A DNA stretch of 64,000 nt from positions 96,582 through 160,581 of the forward strand of contig NZ_JOAK01000026.1 in NCBI RefSeq assembly GCF_000720455.1, given 5' to 3'. Origin of the DNA: Streptomyces virginiae. Lineage in GTDB: Bacteria; Actinomycetota; Actinomycetes; Streptomycetales; Streptomycetaceae. Each line of letters opens with the position of its first letter. Position 1 is the first letter of the stretch. This document shows, piece by piece, positions 16,838 to 25,107 of the stretch. Below the pieces are notes generated by a model that had not been told where the DNA came from, did not search any database, and was given only the letters and a program-made list of their open reading frames with translations. The translations under genes and the position numbers were made by a program.

Positions 16838-17842
16838 TCAGCGGGGTGCCAGTTCCAGCAGGGTCCGCAGCCCCGTACGCCCTCGCCAGGTGACCTTCAG
16901 CCCGGCCTCGGTGCACAGCGCCTCCAGCTCCTCGGCGGAGCGCGACGGAGCCGGCATCATCGAGCGGAACTGCAGTTCGGTGGCCGGGCCGTTCGTGGGC
17001 ATGGCCACGTCGGCGAGCAGGATCCGGCCCTCCGGGCCCGCGGCGTCACGGCACCGGCCGAGGATCCGTACGGCGTCGTCGTCGCGCCAGTCGGCGAGGA
17101 TCGCGGAGAGCAGGTAGACGTCGGCGCCCTTCGGCAGCGGGTCGAAGAAGCTGCCCACCACGGCTTCGGCCCGGTCGGCCACCTCGCTGCGCGCGAAGCG
17201 GGCGCCGGCCTGTTCCGCGACGTTCTTGAGGTCGACGAGCGTGCCCCGCAGGTGCGGGTGGTGGCGCAGCAGCGCCAGCAGGATGGCGCCGAGGTGTCCG
17301 CCGACGTCGACGACGCTGCGGGCGCGGCTCCAGTCGTACTCGGTGACGATGTACTGGGCGCCCCAGGACAGCGGCTGGTCGGCGACCGCGTCGAACGCCC
17401 GGGCCTGCTCGCCCCACTCCTCGGCGTAGGCGGGGTCGTTGTTCACGCTCTCCCAGTAGCCGCCGCCGTGGGTGGGTTCACCGGTGCGGACGGTGTGGTC
17501 GAGGCGGAGCAGGGACTGCGTGCCGCGGCCGATCATGCTGTCGTTGCGCAGCACCTGGCGCAGGCTGAAGGGGTGGTCGGACAGCAGCGGCTCGCCGATC
17601 GGGGTCAGGGAGTAGTGCCGTCCCTCGTCGTCCGCCGTCAGGATGCCGATGTCGGCCAGGTGTCGCAGGAGGGAGTCGGTGACGTCGGGCTGCGTGCCCG
17701 CGCGTTCGGCGAGGGCCTCGGAGGTGGTCGCGCCGGCCTTGATGTGGTCGGCGAGGCACAGCGTGGCCGTGGCTCGGATGGCGGCCGGGGTCAGCAGGTC
17801 CGCCATGGACATCAGTTTCTCGTAGGGCTGGGGCTCTGCCAT
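16838..17842 (-). CDS. SAM-dependent methyltransferase, O-methyltransferase family
   Basis: A 334-residue enzyme of the two-domain O-methyltransferase family. An N-terminal winged-helix dimerisation domain (residues 10-100, with LAERAGTQPDVTDSLLRHLAD) is followed by a Rossmann domain. That domain has the SAM motif VVDVGGHLGAILLALL (around residue 175) and later VYLLSAILADWRDDDAVRIL. Class V clusters commonly carry a methyltransferase that N,N-dimethylates the core N-terminus. This family more often O-methylates small molecules but includes N-methylating members. It is the first gene after the precursor pair, separated by a strong hairpin, which may limit its expression relative to the precursors. 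Confidence 0.82.
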   Translation of the reverse strand: MAEPQPYEKLMSMADLLTPAAIRATATLCLADHIKAGATTSEALAERAGTQPDVTDSLLRHLADIGILTADDEGRHYSLTPIGEPLLSDHPFSLRQVLRNDSMIGRGTQSLLRLDHTVRTGEPTHGGGYWESVNNDPAYAEEWGEQARAFDAVADQPLSWGAQYIVTEYDWSRARSVVDVGGHLGAILLALLRHHPHLRGTLVDLKNVAEQAGARFARSEVADRAEAVVGSFFDPLPKGADVYLLSAILADWRDDDAVRILGRCRDAAGPEGRILLADVAMPTNGPATELQFRSMMPAPSRSAEELEALCTEAGLKVTWRGRTGLRTLLELAPR

Positions 17843-17882
17843 CGGTCGCGCCTCACGCTGGAAGTTCGAGGGGTGGAGGGGT

Positions 17883-17920
17883 GGTGCGGCGTGCGCGGGA
17901 AGGCCCGCGCACGCCGCACC
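17883..17920 (-). terminator. 17-bp perfect hairpin between precursor and tailoring genes
   Basis: The arms at 17883-17899 and 17904-17920 are perfectly complementary over 17 bases with a 4-base loop. It starts 20 bases downstream of the lxmA1 stop and ends 41 bases before the methyltransferase start. There is no U-run. It likely acts as a partial terminator or 3'-end stabiliser that gives precursor mRNA in excess over the downstream operon. Confidence 0.75.
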
Positions 17921-17939
17921 GGGTGGTCCCTGAGGGGGA

Positions 17940-18125
17940 TCAGCAGCCGTCGTCGACGGTCTTCGAGACGACCTGGCCGCTCATCCAGCTGATGCTCGCC
18001 GACACGGCGGCGCAGCCCCAGGTGGTGGCCGGGGCGTCGGAAGCCGCGGACAGGTTGATCTCCTCGACGGAGCTGTATGCCTCGTAGCCCGACAGCAGCT
18101 CTACGATGGACGTGGCCTTCTCCAT
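17940..18125 (-). CDS. lxmA: Class V lanthipeptide precursor LxmA1
   Basis: A 61-residue precursor peptide. The leader (about residues 1-30) has the LxmA-type pattern SIxELxxGYExY and ends in SDAPATTW. The core starts near residue 31 or 32 and holds Thr34, Thr35, Cys38, five Ser, Thr56 and the C-terminal Cys61. T-x4-C at the end is suited to an aminovinyl ring; TTWxC near the start is suited to a first lanthionine. It has a strong AGGAGAG ribosome-binding site 5 bases before ATG. It should be dehydrated by the LxmK/HopA1 pair, cyclised, partly reduced by the LLM enzyme and decarboxylated by the flavoprotein. The leader/core border is inferred, not shown. Confidence 0.9.
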   Translation of the reverse strand: MEKATSIVELLSGYEAYSSVEEINLSAASDAPATTWGCAAVSASISWMSGQVVSKTVDDGC

Positions 18126-18168
18126 GTGCTCTCTCCTAAATGAGTGCGTGAATCGAGTGGGCTGCTCG

Positions 18169-18191
18169 CCGCTCCGCTTGCCCCGGAGCGG
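18169..18191 (-). terminator. Hairpin between the two precursor genes
   Basis: CCGCTCCG (18169-18176) pairs with CGGAGCGG (18184-18191) around a 7-base loop, 26 bases downstream of the lxmA2 stop. It could attenuate or process the mRNA between the precursors. Confidence 0.55.
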
Positions 18192-18216
18192 TGAGCGCGG
18201 CTCTGTGGCCGGTTTT

Positions 18217-18384
18217 TCAGCAGGTGGCTTCGTACGTCGCGGCGCTGAGGAAGCTGACCGCGGCGGAGGCGCAGTACCAGGTGGTGGCGGGAGCGTCGGC
18301 GACGGCGGTGACGTCGAGCTCGTTCGCGTCCATGTAGGTCTCGTAGCCTGCGACGAGTTCCATGATGCTGTCGTTGCTGTTCAT
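18217..18384 (-). CDS. lxmA: Class V lanthipeptide precursor LxmA2 (55 aa)
   Basis: A short gene read directly from the minus strand: ATG at 18384, TGA at 18217-18219. The 55-residue peptide aligns with LxmA1 without gaps over residues 1-38. It shares SI-EL--GYE-Y, Glu22, Asp30 and then APATTW-C at exactly 31-38. The core continues with a Ser/Ala-rich segment and ends in T50-x4-C55, the same T-x4-C end as LxmA1. It has two core Tyr (Y37, Y51) that LxmA1 lacks, possible glycosylation sites. The upstream sequence has a purine-rich AGAAAGAAGA ribosome-binding site. Both peptides are very likely processed by the same enzymes. Confidence 0.88.
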   Translation of the reverse strand: MNSNDSIMELVAGYETYMDANELDVTAVADAPATTWYCASAAVSFLSAATYEATC

Positions 18385-18407
18385 GATTCTTCTTTCTCGT
18401 TCGAGTG

Positions 18408-18419
18408 CTTGAGCTCAAG
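18408..18419. promoter_or_regulatory. 12-bp perfect palindrome upstream of lxmA2
   Basis: CTTGAGCTCAAG lies 24 bases ahead of the lxmA2 start codon, between it and the upstream hairpins. It could be an operator for the precursor promoter or part of the leader RNA. Confidence 0.4.
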
Positions 18420-18422
18420 ACA

Positions 18423-18443
18423 GGAAGCGCCGTTGGCGCTTCC
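18423..18443 (-). terminator. 9-bp hairpin in the leader of lxmA2
   Basis: GGAAGCGCC and GGCGCTTCC form a perfect 9-pair stem with a GTT loop, 39 bases upstream of the lxmA2 start. It follows the larger hairpin after the HopA1-family gene. It may be a 5' mRNA stabiliser or a second terminator. Confidence 0.5.
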
Positions 18444-18473
18444 AGCAATGGGCTCATCACGTGTCGCGCTCCC

Positions 18474-18505
18474 CGCCCGGGCCACCGGTCCTGGTGGTCC
18501 GGGCG
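18474..18505 (-). terminator. 13-bp hairpin after the HopA1-family gene
   Basis: The arms 18474-18486 and 18493-18505 pair over 13 positions (one G-U) with a 6-base loop. It begins 26 bases downstream of the HopA1-family stop codon. It should end or reduce transcription of the lxmK-HopA1 mRNA before the precursor genes. Confidence 0.65.
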
Positions 18506-18530
18506 TTCGGGAGTCGCTGCGGAGCGCCGC

Positions 18531-19502
18531 TCAGGCCGCGGACGGCAGGTTGCGCGCCGGGTTGGCCGGGTCGATCCCGGCCTCGGTGAAGCGCTCGACG
18601 ACGGTGCGCTCGGCCGTGTCCGGGGTGTCGGAGCTGTCGACCAGGGCCGTGGCGAGCACGCTGGCGCGGTGCTGGCCGAAGCTCAGGCCCTGCCGGCCCG
18701 AGTGGGGGTCGGTGGGCTCCCAGGCCGTCGCGATGCCGGGGCGCAGCTCCTCGACGAAGGAGGAGGTGTCGGCGCCGATGCCGGGCAGGTCCCCCAGCGC
18801 TGCGGCGAGTTCGGGAGCGACGGACGCCAGTTCGCCGTCCAGGTAGACCACGAGCGCGTCTCGCCGGGGGTAGAGCTCGGGCGCGGACAGGACCTTCGCC
18901 CGGTACGGCAGCCCACGCTCCTCCAGGAAGGACAGGGCGGCCCCCCATACCCCGATGGCGTCGTCGACGTTGGTGACGTTCACGTAGAGCCGCAGGACGT
19001 CTCGGCCCCCGCGGCGCGGCGTCGAACCGTCGACCAGGAAGAACCCCGGCGACAGGCCCGGCCGTGCCGAGGGCATCCGCAGCCTGACGACGTCCCCGGG
19101 CCTGACGCCCGAGGCCTTCACCTCGGCGTCGGCCGGCTGCCGGTCCACCGCGGCGAGAACGCCTTCGGGCGCCCAGAAGCGGACGCCTTCGCGTTCCACC
19201 AGCACCCGGGTGTTGCCCTTGTCGTCCTGCTCGGCCCCGGAGCGGGCCACCGCACTGGTGGTGATGTCCGCGTGCGGCACGACCGCGGCGAACCGGGCCT
19301 CCAGGGCCGGGTCCCGCAGCCGCGTCGGGATCTTGGCGTCCTGCTGCCCCGAGTGGAAGACGTCGTAGATCGCCTCGGAAAGGATCCGGCGCAGTTCCCG
19401 GGGCGTCTCAGCCTCGGTTTCCCGTTCCCCGACCCGGGCCGCCGAACGGTCCGCCGAGACGTTTATGCGCCGCATTACCTCAAGTACGTCCGGCGATAGC
19501 AT
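18531..19502 (-). CDS. HopA1-family protein, class V lanthionine synthetase component (LxmY-like lyase)
   Basis: A 323-residue protein with the T3SS-effector HopA1 family fold. It has an N-terminal helical part (ILSEAIYDVFHSGQQDAKIP), then VRFWAPEGVLAAVDRQ and the characteristic GFFLVDGSTPRRGGRDVLRLYVNV strand region, followed by AALSFLEERGLPYRAKVLS and RRDALVVYLDG. HopA1-type proteins act with a dedicated kinase in class V lanthipeptide dehydration, probably eliminating phosphate from phospho-Ser/Thr. The ATG at 19502 follows a GGGGGG site. An in-frame GTG at 19532 would instead overlap the lxmK stop by 4 bases (GTGA). Either start couples it to lxmK. Confidence 0.88.
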   Translation of the reverse strand: MLSPDVLEVMRRINVSADRSAARVGERETEAETPRELRRILSEAIYDVFHSGQQDAKIPTRLRDPALEARFAAVVPHADITTSAVARSGAEQDDKGNTRVLVEREGVRFWAPEGVLAAVDRQPADAEVKASGVRPGDVVRLRMPSARPGLSPGFFLVDGSTPRRGGRDVLRLYVNVTNVDDAIGVWGAALSFLEERGLPYRAKVLSAPELYPRRDALVVYLDGELASVAPELAAALGDLPGIGADTSSFVEELRPGIATAWEPTDPHSGRQGLSFGQHRASVLATALVDSSDTPDTAERTVVERFTEAGIDPANPARNLPSAA

Positions 19503-19528
19503 CGCAACATCCCCCCGTCCTTGCGTCG

Positions 19529-20641
19529 TCACGCTACTTTCACGTCCCCGAATCCGAGTGTCAATGAAAATTTCTCCGGATTTACGACCGCCGCACGGCC
19601 GACGCCGGCCGCTGCACGCTGAATGCCGGTAAGCCGGGAGGAGGACAGGGCGCCCGCGACGAGCCGATCCAGCAAATGCCATCCGGCGAATGCCGTGGCC
19701 CGTACGGCGAGGCCGTCGTCCACCTGGGGCCGCACCGCCCTGTAACCCTGCCAGAATTCGGCCACCAGAGGAAGGAGACGCTGCATCTTCTCAACACCGC
19801 GCTGAATTATCAATTCGTGCGTGAATTCAACGTCGATGAACACATCGTCACCCCTGTTGGTCACGACGTCAAGGACCGATCGGTAAATCCATTCACCCGC
19901 GAAAGCACCGACGTCACGCGCCGGATCAGCCAGCCGGAATTCTTCCCAGTCGGCGACGTAAATGGCATCCGGATGCACGAGCAGCTGGTCGACACGGAAG
20001 TCGCAGTGCGAGGGCACGCGCGGCGACGACCGCTCCATGTCACGCAGCCGCTCCAGGGCTGCGATCAGCACGGGGTCACCCTGGAGGAGGCGCCAGGCCT
20101 CCAGCTCACCGGCACTGGACTTGGCGTAGACGGACATGGGCAGCCCGCGCAGGAACGGCACCGGCGGGAAGGGCGGCGGCTCGTCGTCCAGCTCTGCGGA
20201 ATGCGGCGGAACAGCCCCGTGCAACTGCCCGATGATGCGCCCGATCCGGTGCGCGTGTTCCCCCGTGAATACTTCGTCCACCATCAGTTGCGCACCGTTC
20301 TGCGCGTCGACGATGCGTTCGAAGGCCACCACGTTGTGCTCGGTGTCGCTGCCCAGCAGAACCGGCCGATGCAGTTCGGGCGGTCGGGCGGCGGCGGCGA
20401 ACTCCTCGAATGCGAGCATGCGCCGCATTCGGGCCCGCACGTCGGGAGCGGCCCCGGTCAGACGTTTGACGAAAACCTCGGTCCCATCAGCGGTGAGGCC
20501 GGCCCAGGCGTCGTTCCTGCCGATGGGAGAGGTGACCGAGTCTCGCACGAAGGGCCCCACCCCGAGGTCGACGAGGAGTTTGTCGACCTCCGGAGTGGCG
20601 TCCAGATCCACGGGCGCCACTTCTTTTTGCATGACAGCCAC
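19529..20641 (-). CDS. lxmK: Class V lanthionine synthetase kinase LxmK-like
   Basis: A 370-residue protein with the phosphotransferase (APH) fold expected of LxmK. It has an ATP-site Lys in VFVKRL (K59), a catalytic loop HCDFRVDQLL (H212, D214; the usual Asn replaced by Gln219), and a metal-binding D231 in YVADWEEF. It would phosphorylate Ser/Thr of the LxmA cores so the HopA1-like partner can eliminate phosphate. The GTG start at 20641 has GGGGAG 6 bases upstream; an ATG three codons later is possible. GC content is visibly lower than in neighbouring genes (e.g. around 19750-19860), which suits acquired DNA. It is the first gene of the cluster on this strand. Confidence 0.88.
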   Translation of the reverse strand: MAVMQKEVAPVDLDATPEVDKLLVDLGVGPFVRDSVTSPIGRNDAWAGLTADGTEVFVKRLTGAAPDVRARMRRMLAFEEFAAAARPPELHRPVLLGSDTEHNVVAFERIVDAQNGAQLMVDEVFTGEHAHRIGRIIGQLHGAVPPHSAELDDEPPPFPPVPFLRGLPMSVYAKSSAGELEAWRLLQGDPVLIAALERLRDMERSSPRVPSHCDFRVDQLLVHPDAIYVADWEEFRLADPARDVGAFAGEWIYRSVLDVVTNRGDDVFIDVEFTHELIIQRGVEKMQRLLPLVAEFWQGYRAVRPQVDDGLAVRATAFAGWHLLDRLVAGALSSSRLTGIQRAAAGVGRAAVVNPEKFSLTLGFGDVKVA

Positions 20642-21579
20642 CTACTTCTCCCCTCAAGCACAAGAATTGATCCCTGCGGGCACCACGAAGCACTGCACAG
20701 GACAGCGCAGGATGGCGCACGCAAAAGGACGGCCGAGACGGCGGAGTGCCGTATCAGGGGTCCACTGGGAAAAGAACGGCCGGGCGGGTTCTGCGCGTCG
20801 GCGACCGGCGGCGGATTCATTCCTGCCGGCCGGCGCAGAGGTCAGCGCGATCGTTCGTGGAAAGGAAGGCGCACTGGGGCGCCGTAAAAGATGCGCTCCG
20901 GATCAGCCGGAGACGCGGGCACCGATCGAAGCGGTGCGAAGAAGAGCGGGACTATTGACGTCAACGCCCATGAAAATTTTCGTGCGATGCACTTTTCGTT
21001 CCCCCGTTGTTCATCGAGGACTGGTCCGCACCTCGACTGATCAGCACCGTATGCATCCTGCATCCACATCCGCAAGACGACGATCCGGTGTGTGACGCAC
21101 GCCACTTTCCAATCCTGCAAGACGAGCTGTCCAGATCGGGATCAAAGCTGTTCAACCGGCACGGATCGCCTCCAGTTGGGGTCCGGAATCGGCGTTGCGC
21201 GCCTGCCTGCAAGGCCTGAATGATCAAGGCGTGCGACCTCGGGTAACCTGACGCGGTCGACGTCGACCAGCGGCCGAGCTGCCCCTCCGCCGCGCGGCGA
21301 CCGCTGCCCGAACACGCGCATGTGAATGCCGGTCACTTCTGCCCCGCACAGCGGCTGTGCCGGCATTTTCCAGCCGATTTATGAGCTACACGATTCAGCC
21401 ATACGTTCCCGTTCCGCGCGCGCCGCGGGCAGTTCCCGGCCGGCACGCCGGGCGGACGGAGTGCGGGTTGTGTGAAGAGATCTCTCCAACCGGCGGGTTC
21501 GGTGCAAGGTTCGCCGCCCCTGCGGGCGGCCACGGCGCCGGCGACGGCGACAGGTAGGGCCGCGCGGCCGCCACGCGAA
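20642..21579. other. About 940 bases without a supported gene, locally AT-richer
   Basis: Short reading frames exist on both strands but none has a family pattern, a good ribosome-binding site and codon bias together. The stretch contains palindromes TTGACGTCAA (20955-20964), CATGAAAATTTTCGTG (20969-20984, two mismatches) and GGTCGACGTCGACC (21255-21268). It should hold the promoter of the minus-strand lxmK operon. Its lower GC than the surroundings may mark a junction of acquired DNA. Confidence 0.6.
21255..21268. promoter_or_regulatory. 14-bp perfect palindrome GGTCGACGTCGACC
   Basis: A perfect palindrome in the long non-coding stretch between the helicase terminator and lxmK. It may be an operator for a cluster regulator not encoded nearby. 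No direct evidence of use. Confidence 0.35.
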
Positions 21580-21624
21580 ACGGCGAAGCCGGGCAGCGCG
21601 TGGTGCGCTGCCCGGCTTCGCCGT
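21580..21624 (-). terminator. 20-bp hairpin terminator of the DEAD-box helicase gene
   Basis: The arms 21580-21599 and 21605-21624 are perfectly complementary over 20 bases with a GTGGT loop, 24 bases downstream of the helicase stop codon. Confidence 0.85.
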
Positions 21625-21648
21625 GCGTATCGGTGGGGCCGGTGCGGG

Positions 21649-23346
21649 TCAGACCGTGCGGCGGCGGCCCTGGCCGCCGGTGCCGACCCGGCTGCGGGCG
21701 GAGGCCGCCGCGGCGCCGCCGCCGGAGCCGCCCGCGCCGCGTCGTCCGCGCTCGCCGGATCCGGTGGCCGAGCCGCCCTGACCTCCCTGGCCGCCGCGAC
21801 GGGCCTGGCCCGCGCCGGAGGCCGCCGGGGCCTGCCCGGAGCCTGCGCCGGAACGGCGTCCGCGGCCGCCGGCCGCCGGGGCGCCGCCGGTGGCGGAGCC
21901 GCCGCGTCCGCCGCCCGAACCCGAGCGGCGGCGCGAGCCGGAACCCGAACCGGAGCCGGAGCCGGAGCCGCTGCGCGCCTTCGGCGCGGGCTGCTGCGGA
22001 ACCTCAAGCACCACCGGGATGCCCGAGGGCTCCTTGGCGCCGGTCAGCCGGGCCAGCTCCTCGTCGGAGGACTTGATCTGCGCGGTGCGCGGGGAGATTC
22101 CGGCGTCCGACATCAGCCGGGTCATGTCCCGCTTCTGGTCGGGCAGGACCAGGGTGACCACGCTGCCGGACTCGCCGGCCCTGGCGGTACGGCCGCCGCG
22201 GTGCAGGTAGTCCTTGTGGTCGGTGGGCGGGTCGATGTTGACGACGAGGTCGAGGTCGTCGATGTGGATGCCGCGCGCCGCGACGTTCGTCGCGATCAGC
22301 GCGGTGACCTCGCCCGTCTTGAACCAGTCCAGGGTGCGGTTGCGCTGCGGCTGCGAGCGTCCGCCGTGCAGGCCGGAGGCGCGCACGCCGTCGGCGAGGA
22401 GCTTCTTGACCATGCGGTCCACACCGCGCTTGGTGTCCACGAACATGATCACCCGGCCGTCGCGAGCGGCTATGCGCGTCGCCACGGCCTTCTTGTCGGT
22501 CTCGTCCATGACGTACAGGACGTGGTGCTCCATGGTGGTGACCGCGCCGGCCGACGGGTCGACGGAGTGGCCGACCGGGTCGGTCAGGAACATCTTGACG
22601 AGCTTGTCGATGTTCTTGTCGAGGGTCGCCGAGAACAGCATGGTCTGGCCCCCGGGCTCGACCTGCTTGAGCAGCGCGGTGACCTGCGGCATGAAGCCCA
22701 TGTCGGTCATCTGGTCGGCCTCGTCGAGGACGGTGATCGACACCTGCGAGAGGTCCGCGTCGCCGCGGTCGATGAGGTCCTTCAGACGGCCGGGGGTGGC
22801 GACGAGCACCTCGGCGCCGCGGCGCAGCGCGCCCGACTGCCGGTTGATCGACATGCCGCCGACGACGGTGGCGATGCGCAGGTTGACGGCCGTGGCGTAC
22901 GGGGCCAGGGAGTCGGTCACCTGCTGCGCGAGCTCACGGGTCGGTACGAGGACCATCGCGAGCGGCGCCTTCGGCTGCGCCCGGCGGCCGGCGGTACGGG
23001 CCAGCAGCGCCAGGCCGAAGGCCAGCGTCTTGCCGGAGCCGGTGCGGCCGCGGCCGAGGAGGTCGCGTCCGGCGAGCGAGTTGGGCAGGGTCGCGGCCTG
23101 GATGGGGAACGGCTCGGTGACGCCCTGGGCGGCGAGGGTCTTCAGCAGCGCCTCGGGCATGTCCATGTCCTCGAACGCGGCGACCGCCGGCAGCGCCGGG
23201 ACGGTCGGCTCGGGCATGGTGAATTCCTGGGGCCGGGGGGCGGGTGCGGACTTCTGCCGTCCCGCACCAGCCTTCGGACGCCCCTGGGCCGCTCCTCGTC
23301 CCCGGGTGGGGCGGCGGCTGGGTCGTGCGGAGCTGGAGCTGGTCAT
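21649..23346 (-). CDS. DEAD-box RNA helicase with RGG/GS-rich tail
   Basis: A 565-residue helicase. Q-motif FPIQAATLP precedes motif I GRTGSGKT, Ia PTRELAQQ, Ib TPGRLKDL, II DEAD (VLDEADQM), III SAT (LFSATLD), IV IMFVDTKRG, V ATNVAARGIHIDDLDLVVN and VI HRGGRTARAG. The last 130 residues are Gly/Arg/Ser-rich with a (GS)n run and RGG-like pieces, a disordered RNA-binding tail seen in actinobacterial RhlE/CsdA-type helicases. The start at 23346 has AGGAGGG upstream. A cold-shock gene directly upstream suggests a shared role in RNA unfolding at low temperature. A strong hairpin ends the transcript. Confidence 0.93.
   Translation of the reverse strand: MTSSSSARPSRRPTRGRGAAQGRPKAGAGRQKSAPAPRPQEFTMPEPTVPALPAVAAFEDMDMPEALLKTLAAQGVTEPFPIQAATLPNSLAGRDLLGRGRTGSGKTLAFGLALLARTAGRRAQPKAPLAMVLVPTRELAQQVTDSLAPYATAVNLRIATVVGGMSINRQSGALRRGAEVLVATPGRLKDLIDRGDADLSQVSITVLDEADQMTDMGFMPQVTALLKQVEPGGQTMLFSATLDKNIDKLVKMFLTDPVGHSVDPSAGAVTTMEHHVLYVMDETDKKAVATRIAARDGRVIMFVDTKRGVDRMVKKLLADGVRASGLHGGRSQPQRNRTLDWFKTGEVTALIATNVAARGIHIDDLDLVVNIDPPTDHKDYLHRGGRTARAGESGSVVTLVLPDQKRDMTRLMSDAGISPRTAQIKSSDEELARLTGAKEPSGIPVVLEVPQQPAPKARSGSGSGSGSGSGSRRRSGSGGGRGGSATGGAPAAGGRGRRSGAGSGQAPAASGAGQARRGGQGGQGGSATGSGERGRRGAGGSGGGAAAASARSRVGTGGQGRRRTV
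21935..21970. repeat. Six tandem hexamers (GAGCCG-type) in the helicase tail
   Basis: GAGCCG, GAACCC, GAACCG and GAGCCG x3 run in tandem and encode the alternating Gly-Ser part of the disordered tail. Changes in unit number would be in frame. Confidence 0.8.
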
Positions 23347-23447
23347 GCGAGAAAGCCCTCCTGAAACCGGCAGGTAAAACAAAGGTCGAGACAGCAGACA
23401 AGCCGGGGCCCGCACCTCTCGGTGCGGACCCCGGCATGCTGAAGGAA

Positions 23448-23651
23448 TTAGGCGGGGATGATGTTCTCCGCCTGGGGGCCCTTCTGGCCCTGCGTCACGT
23501 CGAAGGACACGCGCTGGCCCTCGGTGAGCTCACGGAAGCCCTGGGTGGCGATGTTCGAGTAGTGGGCGAAGACGTCCGGACCGCCGCCGTCCTGCTCGAT
23601 GAAGCCGAAGCCCTTTTCCGAGTTGAACCACTTCACGGTGCCAAGTGCCAT
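23448..23651 (-). CDS. Cold-shock protein (CspA family)
   Basis: A 67-residue single cold-shock domain. RNP1 is KGFGFIEQ and RNP2 VFAHYS, in the order [14 protein letters not shown] then DVFAHYSNI, and the protein ends at the usual AENIIPA. The start at 23651 follows AGGAGA, 8 bases upstream. It binds single-stranded nucleic acids as an RNA chaperone and precedes the DEAD-box helicase on the same strand, 101 bases away. A U-tailed hairpin lies 50 bases upstream of the start and may control entry into the gene. Confidence 0.95.
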   Translation of the reverse strand: MALGTVKWFNSEKGFGFIEQDGGGPDVFAHYSNIATQGFRELTEGQRVSFDVTQGQKGPQAENIIPA

Positions 23652-23700
23652 TTTAAATCTCCTGAATAGGCGGCAAAGGGCCCCATCCGGAGATTCCGGC

Positions 23701-23743
23701 AAAAAAACAATAAAAGCGCCTGAGGAACATTCCCGTCAGGCGC
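23701..23743 (-). terminator. Rho-independent terminator or attenuator upstream of csp
   Basis: GCGCCTGA (23716-23723) pairs with TCAGGCGC (23736-23743), and an inner GGAA/TTCC pairing extends the stem. Read on the minus strand it is followed by a T-run (TTTTATTGTTTTTTT). Such a U-tract is unusual for this GC-rich genome. It either ends transcription from the fadA6 side or attenuates the csp mRNA. Confidence 0.75.
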
Positions 23744-23915
23744 ACATAAAGTTCATGGGTACCACAACTGCAACGGTCACTAAGCTAGCACACCTCGGTC
23801 CCGGGGTGCGGACGGGTGGGTGTGACCTCCGCCCCCCGTGCTACGCGAAGGCTCCTGGTGGCGGTGGCGACGGCCCGCCGCCTGGGTGGCGGCGGGCGCC
23901 CCGGCCGGACGGGGA

Positions 23916-25073
<1,158 letters not shown>

Positions 25074-25107
25074 CGGGACTCCTCAGACGGTCGGACGGTC
25101 GGATCCG

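Noticed and set aside
20842..21366. Short frames in the non-coding stretch as a possible third precursor or regulator
   Set aside because: None has the LxmA leader pattern, a convincing ribosome-binding site or an HTH.
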